A DNA stretch of 64,000 nucleotides from Salminus brasiliensis (lineage: Eukaryota > Chordata > Actinopteri > Characiformes > Bryconidae). The DNA is taken from the NCBI RefSeq assembly GCF_030463535.1, contig NC_132879.1, forward strand, positions 38,305,425-38,369,424, read 5' to 3'. The position numbers were made by a program, and so were the translations under genes. Positions 47,219-60,200 of this stretch are shown here, piece by piece. Every line of letters begins with the position of its first letter. Position 1 is the first letter of the stretch. The notes under the pieces are model-generated. The model made no database searches, was not told the DNA's origin, and worked only from the letters and a program-made list of their open reading frames with translations.

Positions 47219-50200
47219 ATGGAGCCGGGCTGTGGAGAGCAGCAGCAGCCTGCCGCGGCAGACACGCCGCTGCCCGTGGACTTTCCTCCGGGGGAAATGC
47301 CGCCCTCCCTCGCGCTGAGGAGAGGCTCCAGTGTGAAGAAACACCACCACAAACACAACCTGAAGCACCGCTACGAGCTGCTGGAGACGCTTGGCAGGGG
47401 CACGTACGGAAAAGTGAAGAAAGCGGTGGAGAAACACACCGGCCGAGTGGTGAGTCCTACACGGAGAGGCTACTGAGAGCCTCCCTGTCAGAAGCTGCAA
47501 GTTTCCCCAGTGCTGTTACTGGAGGCAGCCTGTGCAGCATGCATCTTTGCCGTTCTATGGAAGCTAGAGTCACCCTTCACTAAAATACACTTCAGCTTCT
47601 AGACAGATAGCATACTAGGTTAACTGTGCTTTCCCAGCTCTTGACTCAATTGACCCAGAAATCATGCAATGTCAGAACCACAGTCTGTATTTAATAAGAA
47701 CACTGATCTGAGATCAGGTTTTATCATGCATTTCTACTCATTTAAACATTGATTTAGTGATTTAGTGTCAAAGGTGGATAACAGAGTGACCACAGAGCAG
47801 CATTCTTATACTGAGAAGATAGACTCAAAAGACCAGGTTTGAGAACCTTCGGCCTACTCTTATATTGGCCTACTTTGAATTTCCCCAAGCGAGAGCTACA
47901 AAGACATGGTAACGGTTGTGTTAACAGGTGTAGATAAAAGTTCTGAGAGCAGATGTTTTTGCATTTACTTTCCAGGGGTCGAACCTTCGACCTGTGTAGC
48001 CCAGTGGCTCCTAATTCATCCTGGAGTACCCCCTTGCTGCACATCCAGCCTTTCCTACTTCCTACTCTAACACACCAACTGAAATTCAGGAGATTATCTA
48101 TCAATAGCTATATTATTATTATGATTGTAATTAAGACAGATGTCTTAGAGTCTAGAGAAGTTGGGAACTGTTTGAGTAGCGGAGAGAACTGTCCAAAAAA
48201 AACTGTACAGGTACATTTGTGTTGACCAGGATACAAACCTTATGAGTTTTAAAGGTTCGCTACATTCACTTTTACAGACGTCCAGAATGTATGGAGGCAA
48301 TGCCACTTCAACAATGTGGGGAAAAAGGAATAGGGTCCCAAACATAAGGCACTGAACACATACCCTTGGGGGTACTACAGTTTGGTACCTTTAATGGCTG
48401 CAGTTACACGCTTAGTTACACAGGGCAAGAGCTCTTCCGTCCCCCTAGAGCAGGGGTCAAGCAACCAATGTGTTTTACAGGAGAGGTTAGAGGTTGCTAT
48501 GTGTAGCATGCTGAAAATGTTCATGGTAATTACACATGTGTGTATTGTATCCCCCTCTGAGTTAGCCCAACAGGTTCATGGCATACTGTTTTTTGCTTTG
48601 TTTTTCCGCTTCAAGCTGAATTAGGATTCAGGCCGCACTGCCCCCCTCCTGCGAAATGACATAAGCAAGGATAGGTCAAAAACTGGGATAACCCAGTTCT
48701 GCTTCAGTGAAATTAGGTCAGTACACTAATCCCAAGAAAAAAAAGCTGGATCTTAGGAAGCGCAGAGACGGGTCGAGTGTTTTTATCTCTTTCTTAATAC
48801 CAGCACCTGCTTTTACTGAGTCGCACTGAAGTCTTCATTAGGGGTGCTGTTTTTCAGCTGTTTGATCATGCTTGTGTCTGGACTCCTTTAGCTCAAGACT
48901 ATAAACAAGGGGCCTAAAAAGAGCATTAGCTGGCAATCTAGTGGTCACGATGGGGTAGCTACCCAAACATATTAGAGAGTGTTGTTGGGAAAGCAATTGA
49001 CCCAGCTCAAGTCCTCTTGTTGTTTGTTGACATGCACCTTTCAGAGGGTTCAAGCCCACATGCTTGTGTTGTTATCCTAGTCCAGCCTCGGGGCTGGCAG
49101 GGTGAAAGGGGAAAAAAGTTTCCACTTGTTTGGAATGCTGGGTGTGGGATTGCAAACACTTTATGCCCCTGAGAGTCTTCTGTCTGGCTTGCGTCTCTGT
49201 GCTAAGGACCTGAAGGGAAAGAGAATTGTGAGACAACGGAGCAGGTTCTTGTGAGACGCTCCCAGTGCCTCTTGCTAAGGAGCTCTTTGGTTTAAATAAG
49301 AGCAGAATGACTCAAGATGTGATAGAGCATAAAAAATATGCAGGCTCCCGCATGTGCGAGCACATGCATAAACAAAGCAGACTCACCTGACTGAGGTTCT
49401 AGACACAGCGCATTCTCAGACTCATAGTGTGCTCTTCCAGTCTAAATGGCATTTACACATGCCTGATTCATTCACAGTACAGACTCTTGGATTATCTCTA
49501 TCACTATTATATACTCCCCAACATATATAGCCTGTACATATGTGTATATGTTTGTGTGTCTGAGTGAGTTTCGATAAGGAGGAGAGGAGCAGGCAGACTG
49601 ATGTTACTGGAGAAACTACAGGTGAGCGATACAGCAAAAAAAGTCACTTAGGACTGGAAAGCAGAACAGAATTTTTTATTTTATTTTTACGATTATTTAC
49701 AGCACAGTATGTCACAGTATGTTTTGAGTATATACACCATATTGACAAAAGTATTGGGACAGCTGTTCATTGTTTCTTCTGAAAGCAAGGATATTAAAAG
49801 TGAGTTTATCCTGATTTTGTTGAAGTAACTGTCTCTTCTGTCCTGGGAAGGCTTTCTAGTAGATTCGGAGCATTGCTGTGAGGATTTAATTGCATTCAGC
49901 GTCAAGAGCGTTAGGAAGCGAGGTCAGGAAGTTGGATGATCACCACCCCACTTCATCCTTAACTCCCCAATTCATCCCAAAAGTACTGAATCGAGCACAG
50001 TCATTCCAAAAAACACAGTTCCACTGCTCGACAGCTCAATGCAGGTGGGGTGGGGTTGGGGGGGTGGCTTTATACCACTCCAGACAAGCTGTGTGTGTGC
50101 ATTTGCACATCTGTGTCTCAGCAGTAAGTAGTAAACATTTGGGCATGTGGTTTACACTCCTAAGACACTTCTAAGACTGCAAGTTGCTTAGTGACACCTT

Positions 50201-53200
50201 TAAAAATGTTCCCAGGCCCCTAAGTGATGCAGCTGTCCATTGGCCCCATCATCAGGAGATTGCAGCCATCCATGGCCGGAGGTTCCAGACAGCATAATTG
50301 GCCTTGCTCACGCTTGTTGGAGAAGGATGGCCCTCCAGCCCCCTACTTTCACTTAACGTGATACTAGACAGTTCGGACGTCTGTTAACTGGGGTAACAGA
50401 TTTGGCAGTCAGTGATCTTCTCCAAGTGTGTTCAGCTGTACAATGAAGTTACATTAGTTGCAGTTTGATTAGATGCAGAGGCCTCAGGCAGAAAGCACGT
50501 TAGCTGTCACCCTCCCAGCATAGCATAGTGTAAAAGGTGTTGGAAATGACTAAGTTTGGGGGAAAAAAAACAAAAAACTGTCCACACAAATTGTTAATTA
50601 CTTCATCCAATTAAGGCTTACTTAAATAGTCTTCTGGCTTGATCAGAAGCTTGAGTTTGAGCTCATCTTTTAACAATAGGGCAAAACCTAGTCCAGCTAT
50701 ACCTCTTACCTTTTCTAAACCGTCTGCCAGCTCATGATGCTGTATGCTCATATTGTGATGTAATTTATCACGATAAAGAGATCCTTGCCCACCCTTAGTA
50801 AGAACTCTGTGAAAGAGACCACTCTTTTCTGTACATCCTCACTGAAGACGTATTGTGTGTAATTTTGTGTGACGTGGTTGCTCTAAGCTTAATCCGCTCC
50901 TCTTGCACGGCCCACTGCATCAGAGTATTGCTTTTCTCCTCAGCTGCCACTCAGATAAAAACAGCACACCTGTTGTCTGTCTTGCTCAAACAAATACACT
51001 AGTCTATTTGTGCAAGCGCGATAGCACCTTCCTTTAGACAGAGCTTAGAACCGGGAGAAGCCTAAAGCCAGCTGGCCTATGCATCAGACGCCTGCTAAAT
51101 GATCCGTAGCCCTGGCTGGCCCAGGCTAACAGCCCTGCACGGGCGTGTCTGGGTCTGTTTCCCTCAGCGCGGCCTGCCTGCAGGCTGCAATACGACTTTA
51201 ATGAGTTTGTGCTTTCACTGTAATTAGGGTCAGGTCTAAAAGGGACAGCTCTTCTGTCATACTGCAGAGTCTCTATGCTTTCTAGCAATGTATGCTACCT
51301 TTCAGAAGAATCACAATTTTCAGTTATATAAAAATTCATTTGTTGCAGACATGTGTATACAGTGATATACAAAACTTTATAGATTTAGATTTAATATTTC
51401 CTAGGAAAGAAGAAAAGTATCAGAGTCATATAACTAAAAATGAAAAAAAAAATTCTTGAGACAAAACATAGCTGAAGACGATAAGAGTTTGGCTTCTACT
51501 GCAGTATAATGATCCTAAACGCACCTCAAAATACACAATGGACTACCACAATAGGTGCAAGCTGAAGATTTTGCCAATGCCCTTAAACATCATCAATAAT
51601 ATGTGAATAAACCTCAGAAGAGGAATGTAGCAACACTTCTGCAAGGAACAAGAACTGAAAGAGTATTTGCTGGCTACAAAAGTGTTTGCAGGTTCTGATA
51701 TTTGCCAATTGGTCTGTTACTAAGTAATGACCATACAGGGTGCCCAAACTTCTGCTTTGGACACCTTTCTTTTTTTTGTTAATTTGTAAATGATGCTTAA
51801 CTTAGTAAAGAAACATGCAATCATTAACTTTAGGCCTTTTGATCGTCTCTTACTCACTTTATTCACAATAACAGAAACTTTGACCAGGTCTGCCCAAACA
51901 TTTGCATGCCGCTCTATGTACACTGGCCCTATCAAACAGGGCCTAATATAGCAACTGACTCCTGTCTCTAGGGTGCTTTGGGCCACCTTATCTCAAAGTC
52001 TGCACCATATAGGTGGAGTACATTATCTATCAGTTAGCCTATTACACAAATTCCGAGGCATGCTGAACATCATGAATGTACTGGCTAAGGCCCAGTTCTT
52101 TTCCCAAAGAATCACATTTTTGTGGGCATTGGTCAGCTGTGCTAGGTTTGCCCCTAAAAGGCTGGAGTGGTAAGAGTGTTGTGAATGATGCTGACTGGAG
52201 AGGAAGTTGCACTTCCCCGGGTCTATTTAATGAGTCAGTGCAGGAACATGCAGCAGACTTCCTGTAGATATAATTCCCGGTTTTCACCCTTGCAGCTCAC
52301 CAAATTCCCTCCTTGGCTTGATAAAGCTGCAACACTCCCTAAAGCTTAAAGCATAGGTGTGGACGCAAATCTCCTCTAAGCAGTTAAGTATATGGACATC
52401 GCTGTCTGTTGGGAAGAGTTGCTGGTTGTGTAAAGCATCGTAGCCTTTTTAGCTCTGATAATTGTATTATATCCTTTCTCAACAATAATTACATGGGAAA
52501 CAGTACAAGCTGGTTGAGTTATTAGCTATTATTAGTTATAATAGCAGTAAGAAAGACAAGTCTGTAGTTGTTCTGTAGCGTTTTAGAAGTTAAGTGAATT
52601 CTGACTTTCATTTCTACACCTTCATTTAAGTTGGCATTAAATTTCAGTTTCTTTATTTCAGCTCCCAGTTGTGGAAAAACACAGTGCTGTAAATCACTTA
52701 AGTATGATCTTTTACTAAAAAGGTCTGTTAAGTAGCTGAAAGCAGTGCACTTAAGCACACCTCCTAGCTTAGATTTAAGTATTTAGTATGTCTTATGCAA
52801 GCGGCCACAGGAGCTTGAGGCTGATGCGCTGAAAGCTAGCTGTATACGAATCTGTGCTAGCCTCAGTTCGGGGACTGTGGAAATGGAATGTCTAATAATA
52901 ACTTCTGTGGCGCACGGTCTCCTGAGACACTCTCTCGTCCTTTCAGGAACCTACTTTCACTCAAGGTTAAAGGCACTCGCTACAACTTCAGAACTCTTCA
53001 GCTCTGCAGCCTATACAGAGATACTGGCTTTCTAAATTAAGAAAAGAACACAAAGCACATATTCAGGTGGTCTGAGTCATTGAAGGCAACCGCGTTAGCA
53101 TACCGTAATCTCTAAAAATGTAATGTGGCGACCACAAAGTGCCTGTATTGTCTGGATTCTGTTGCAAAGTGTTGACCAGTGAATTCCAAACAAGACAAAG

Positions 53201-54195
53201 CTAGTGAGTCACCTAATGGGGTGTTTAGAGACAGGAAGCTCTTACCTCACTCTTCCTGCCTCTGCTGGAACACTGTTGTAGGATGAAGCTTTCCTCATTG
53301 ATCTATGACCCCTTGTGCTGCTCAGCTGTGGGGAGCCCCCGAAACACATATCCTTTATCAGCAAGGCTTAAACACATATGATGTAATCAATATCTCCCTA
53401 TACCTCACATCTGTCATGCTGATCAATTAACTGCCCTTTTAGGACAAATCAATATCTAGTTGTAGTTGGAATCGATCAGAAGAGACACAAGGAGTGTCAT
53501 GTCAGCAGAAGGGACCAGCCTGTAGCACCACAGTGTTTTACATCAACGGACAGTGATATGAACTCATTTGTCATTAGTGACTACAAGGTTACAAATATGT
53601 AAAGCTGCTACCTGGAAATAGCAACAAAGATGAAAGCTGACGTGTAATACTGCCGTGTAAACCTGCAACATAAAAAGCTAAGGGTCGCAGGAATCACATT
53701 CTCTTCCTCCTTCTGTTTTCCAGGTGGCAATTAAGTCCATCCGTAAGGAGAAGATCAAAGATGAACAGGACATGGTTCACATACGCAGAGAGATCGAGAT
53801 CATGTCCTCCCTTCGGCACCCGCACATCATCTCAATATACGAAGGTCAGTGTGAGAATGTTCTTGTCCCAGTGTTCACTGAGGTTCACTGAAATTTATGG
53901 TACATTGTTTGTACCACCATTCATAGCCCATTAAGAAAGTCATTCGAGCAACGTTCCTTTGTTAACACTGCATCTGCCTTCATCACAAAAAGTTGAGACA
54001 GGGGCTTCGATGTGGCATTGCCAGGCAGTCCCCAGCTAACCAGCTAACAGACACTTGTTCTGGCCAACATCGCTTAAGAATGATGAGCGGAGAGAGCGCC
54101 ATCTACCAATCTGGAGAGAGCACGGCCAGTTGTTGATGGCAAAGCAGCATGGCAATTCAGAGTGGTCTTAAAAGGATGTTTTGTGGAATTACCTA

Positions 54196-54229
<34 letters not shown>

Positions 54230-57200
54230 GGGGGGGGGGGGGCGGTTGTTGTGTTGTAAGGACTGTATCAGCCTGGACTGCTTTTAGAATGAGACACAAT
54301 GCAGGGCAGCAAATCTGAACAGACGTCATTTAAATAAATAATGGAACAGTATCAAACACAGCAAAGTCATTTTTAAGGGCTAAAGAGAGACTGAGCAATA
54401 GCTGATGTTAAAATTCTGACTGTTTTTGGTACATAAACAACATACAATGCAAAAGAAAATATAGTGTTTCTCTGGCCCAGCTGAATCACAGAAAAGCCTG
54501 GGAGCTCATTGGCACAGACATTTATCCAGCAACGTCTAAACGGCGAGAATGAAAACAGAGGCACATATAGAATCGTGGGGCCCATTAGGGCCTGTAGCCG
54601 TCCGCATTTTTGAAGGGCGCAGTGAATCATAAATCAGACGCACATTGAATGTGACCCAGTCTTGACCTTGCAAGAGCGAACCACTCAAAACATAAGAGTG
54701 TGACAAATATTTCCTTTACCTAATTTAGGCCGTTTTGAAACGGGTGCAGTGGAATGGAATGCCTAAAGATGCTGCCTTTTGAATAGCGGACCTCACTGTA
54801 GGATCTGCCAAGCAAGGCCAAGCTAAAGCCTCCTTCTGGCGCTCTCTGCTGAAGGACAGGGAGACGCAGTGGCTGTGGAGTCCCACCGTGCCCACAGTCA
54901 GGGGCCATTATACTGATCTGGCGTCAGTCTGAAACACTGGAGGAGACGGTGCCGAAGTAGAGCGCCTCCGCTCACCCGTGTCTAAAGCAGATTAGCTCGA
55001 GTGAGGTAATCACTGCGCTGTAGGAGAGCCTGAAGATCTACCATGGGCCCAGGAGCAGAATCTCCATCATTCTCAATCCCCCAAACTTAAAATATTTATA
55101 TATGTAGACCAATTTAAGTAAAAAGACTTATTTGACTAACAAAGGGTGGAAACCCTTTTTACATGCTATATAGAAGCATTTTAAAAGGTTTTATGGAAGA
55201 AATTTATTTTATTTTAATATATTAAGAGGTTCATTTGAGACATTTGAGCATTAAAACGGTTCTTTGAGTTGTCATGACTCTGTATAGAGCTCTGCCTTAG
55301 TATAGACCCCTTTTTATAGTTAGTTTTATAGTTTAGTTTATTAATTGTGTTTTACAATTAGTGATACATGATTAAGATTGCATGGCAAGAAAAATCTTGA
55401 AAACCAAGTACTGGATTACTGGATGGACTATAATAATACATCAGATAAATGTATTGTTGCTGTTTGGCGTGCAATTTAAAGCATTAGTAATTAGAAGACC
55501 CAATGAAACTGTATTGTTTACACTATTTAAGTTGGTTATTGTGTTGTTTGTAAGTTATATATATATAGTATGGTGTGTTTGGTGGGCAGTTACATACCTC
55601 AGATATTCTAACATTATGAATCAGTAATTACATAGAAAGTAAACTGCATGAATTATTCCTAAGTTATAGACATGAGGTCATCTAAGATTGGAAGTGAAGG
55701 ACTCTTCGTAAAGGACTTATAGCAAAGACTAAACAGATGGCCATTTGAAGACCTTTACTGATGCCCAGTGAATTGATTGAAGAGATGAATACATAGGGCT
55801 AGAGACTCACAGTCTCTGCTAAAGTGGGACATCTGGGCCCGATTCAGACCTCAACATAACCTGTCAACAGTTTAGCAATGCTTAGGCTGTCTGAAAGTGT
55901 TTTTAGAGGCAGCAGCATAAAGGTTAGATCCTTTGCTGGATGGTTGTTTGAATATTGATAACCTGTGCTAAGCCTAAGGAAGCCTGCCTCATCAGCGGAA
56001 ATCCTTGTTGTCTATGCGCTCCAATGAGTGCTTTCATGGCAACCAGCCTCCCGCAAGCAGAAAACAAAAAGAGTCACCACTGGGTTGATGGAAAGGCAAG
56101 GTGCTGAAAGGAGAACATGTTGAAACATCCTTTTATTTTTTGTGTCTATATGTTTATGTAGTCTTTATAATGTCAACCCAGTTGTAAAGCAAATTTCTTA
56201 AATAAGATTATGTTGGTTTAGATATCACTTAATATTGAGGTAATTGTTTAGGTAGCAAAAGGCAAAGGACAGGGCTGTGTGTGGGTCGTGTAATACGAGC
56301 GGACGTGACAAATGTGGTGGTGTAGCTATATACTGTACAATTATTTCTATCCCAGAACCTCCTTACATAAGTCCTTATCACTCTGCAGCCACTTTTGCTA
56401 GTCTCTCACACACACACACATAGACACACATCCACTTTGCACCTCGCACCTGTTAACTCTGGCAGCTCGCAGTGCCCAAGGCGGCTCCTAATCGGTGTGA
56501 CCATGACTGAAGCCAGACCGGCTGGAGATCCGCCACCCCAAACACTGGCACATCAGCAGCATGGCCCTGAGCCCCGGCAGGAAGCAGAAGTACACCGCTT
56601 TAAACCCAGCACAGAATCAATTACAATGAGGCGGGATAGGAGACAATCAGTTACAAATGGTAATGAAGGCTAGAGCTGGCACATTTAAACAAGCTGCCTA
56701 AGCTGACTCCCCATGTCTGGTATTCAACCTAGCTTGACTTCTGAGAATGGATTACTGTGATAATCGAGCGTCAAAAATGTAAGCAGTGTAATCACTGTGT
56801 GTGTATTTTCTCTGTCTCTGTCTCTGCATGCGCAGTGTTCGAGAACAAGGATAAGATTGTGATTGTGATGGAGTATGCCAGCAAAGGGGAGCTCTACGAC
56901 TACATCAGCGAGCGGCGCAAGCTTAGCGAGAGAGAGACGAGACACTTTTTCAGACAGATCGTCTCAGCCGTTCACCACTGTCACAAGGTGAGCAGAAGTC
57001 TCTGCCTTGAACCGTCATTCTGCCGTCTCGCATTTATGTGTCCCATTAACCAAGAGGCTTAGCTCCGCATGTCCCATTTGTCTAAAAAGAGCACCTTTGG
57101 CTCCTCTCAGTACTGAATGTGCTACTATTTTGTCCCTGGTCTGATCAAACCTTGTTACTATTTTGGAGATACAAGGTTTCTTTTTACAGCAACAATAATA

Positions 57201-60200
57201 TACAATAATATAATATGACATGAGGGGTTATGCTACTGCAAATAGCCAATAATCTTGGTGTGACATGTATATCATTTGAAATCATTTCTTATCAATAATA
57301 ATGCATTATGCAGTGTTTGAAACCTGAAGCTATTTCTTGTTTAATAAACAAAATTACAACTGCTCTTCAGGCCTAGAATATAGCTCTAGAGCTAGAGTAA
57401 ATAAACGCCATCTAAGCTATACAAATCCTGTGCATTAGAGTTACCGTGTGAGTGATCTTATAATAATCCTATGTGCAAAATGGCACCCTGTCAAAAGTAG
57501 AAGTTAATCTAACCAGTTTTACTGACACATTTATAGGGCTAAAAGGGTCAAAGGTTGTAGATTTACAACCCAGCAAAAAAAAAAAAAGTGCCACGTCTGC
57601 TGGAAGCATAGTCTGCTGGACAGCAGCAGGTCCAGGCAGGTTCTGGACAGAGTAGCTCTTTCCGTCAGCACAGCTGAGAGAGTGATGTCATCAACTCAGC
57701 TGGGGGATTCCAGCCGTGGCCCTACTGACCACAGCACATCTGAACCGGCCAAAAGGTCGCCAGTGCGACGGATGGGAGGTCGAGGCAGGGCAGTTTTTAT
57801 ATGCAGGATCGGGAGGGGGGATGCGAGATAGAACTCGAGTGGACTAGCTTGTGTGTATCTGTGGGAAAGGGAGTGAGTGTCTACGTGTGCACATGCCCGC
57901 ATGGACACATGCTGTCACCCTGGTGAATTGATTGGAATCACAAAAAGTGTTGCTGAACAGCCAAAAAGCATCTTTCCTCTTTCCCACACTAAACACAACT
58001 TCTTTTTTTCCGTAACCTTAAGCGATGCGGTGACACGTGTGAAATTAATCTGTATAGCATATTCAGTGACTGAGAGAACTCCAGAACGTTTGTTTATAAG
58101 GCAGGATGTAGGGTGAATGGGGGGGGGCTTTTGGAAAAGTCAACCTGAACAATAAATATACACATCATGAGGATTATGTCCCAACATGGTTTGAGTCATG
58201 GTTGGACAGGACATGCTTTGACAGGACTGTATGTAAAACAGTAAGGTTTATAATGCTAATGCTGTTTTTCAGAATGGAGTGGTGCACAGGGACCTAAAAC
58301 TGGAAAACGTGTTACTAGATGAAAACTGTAATATAAAGGTAAGCTAAGAACAATTCCGTGCACATAAACGCTTTCTATGTTAGAACATGTTCTTGTATAC
58401 AGAGTGTCTCTTTGTTCCAGATAGCAGATTTTGGATTGTCCAACCTCTACCACAAAGACAAGCTTCTACAAACCTTCTGTGGCAGCCCTCTCTACGCTTC
58501 ACCTGAAATTGTAAATGGGAGGCCATATCGAGGACCAGAGGTAAGTCGTACTCCACCCAGACTGCTCTAACCATGTGTGTTTATGCCAAGGACTTCCGAA
58601 ATAGTTGCCACAGACCTTTTCATTAAAATGAGATTACTATTTTCAAACCAAACTGTGAGTTTGCCTGCTCTAAAAATGAACATCAAAACAAACAATCCAG
58701 AGATAACGCACCATAACATAGCAGCACTTCCAGTTAGAGGGGGGGAAATCCTAATCAGACATACAGTACAGTACATTAACACACAAGGACAACAAAGACA
58801 ACAATGAGTTTGTTCCTTGATAGTGTCCCAGAGGAAATCTTTACACTCATACTCCCTCTTTTTCCCTGCACTACGAGGTGTAGGGTTTGTCTGAGACCCC
58901 AGTTAGGCATCAGTTTCCTGTGTTTTAGACAATCAGGGTGTTTGCCAGCCAGATTGAGGACTAATCTCTCAACTATTTACCGGATATCAGCAGTAATACA
59001 GCACCCAAGTAAAGTCCCTCTGTTCCATAAGCAAGTAGCTAAAAAAGAAAAGGCCTGTCCAAGCAGAGGACTGTGTCTACAGGATATCGGAATTCTTAGT
59101 CATTTATATATATTTGATTTCAGACACAGAAACACACTAATTTACACTATAGACCTGCAAAACATGCATGTAAACCATTTCCCGTCACATTCCTCTGGCT
59201 CTAGCAGTCCTTACATAACAGTTTTGTCGGTCTATGGGAAAGACTACATCTTACTCTTGCCCCTGCTCAGGAATTGGTGGATCTGGGCCAAAAATCACAG
59301 AGGTCCTCTCATCTCCTCTGGGTCAGACAGGTCAGCAGTCATGGGAGTGGACCTTCCTGTGTTCTAATCAGCTATTGTTCCCTTTAACACTGACTGATTG
59401 CTGAACTGTTCCTCTGAGTAATCAGAAGGGTGGCCAGTAGGGCAAAGACAAAAGACGGCACTCCCTATCAAGAAAGCATAAGCCATTAGGCAGTGAAAGT
59501 TGAGATTATGAGGGTGTAAAGATGCGTATATGCTTTATTATGAACAATTGTTCATTTGCAGTTTAACCCCTTAACGCAGCAAGGCTAATCACACATTAAG
59601 ACATATTATACAGTAACTACAGGGACTTCTGTACAAACTGGTGTTTTATTCTTTGGTTATAGAAGTTTGTAATGACACTTTCTGCCCACCAGCGGCTGAT
59701 AGCTTCTTATCCACGAGATACATTGACAATTTGAATTTATTCTTTCATCTGGGGTCAAGTTTGTGATGCCAACAGTCAAGCAAAACGTCTCTAAACTGGT
59801 TCAAATGGCCTAAATATGTTTTAAATAACCTATAAACCAGTACATACCAATGTGAACAGATGTAATCTTTATGTCGGTACAGATTATTTGATATGGCACA
59901 TGTCCCTCTGTGTGGGCAGGTTGATAGCTGGGCTCTTGGGGTGTTGCTGTACACTCTGGTGTATGGCACAATGCCTTTTGATGGAGGAGATCACAAAAGA
60001 CTCATCCGGCAAATCAGCAACGGGGAGTACAGGGAACCACCACAGTCATCAGGTATGCATGCTCGCGGCATTTGCTTCTTTCAGTGAGGTTTGATGATCT
60101 GGTCAAAAATTATTACATAACTTATTATGACACCCAAAACTTTATTGGATTTGTCATGGCAGGTTAGCTGAACTTTTAGCATACCTATAAAACATGCTAC

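Larger units (their letters stand above)
47450..53723 (+). other. nuak1 intron 1
   Basis: A 6.3-kb intron. It holds the nonautonomous element at 49,734 and the Tc1-like relic at 51,350; the rest is unassigned. A GC-richer patch at 51,040-51,250 might be a conserved regulatory segment, but this is only an impression. Confidence 0.7.

Noticed and set aside
58804..59367. A 187-codon open frame in nuak1 intron 5
   Set aside because: No recognisable domain, no splice context tying it to nuak1, and a composition like the rest of the intron. Probably chance.
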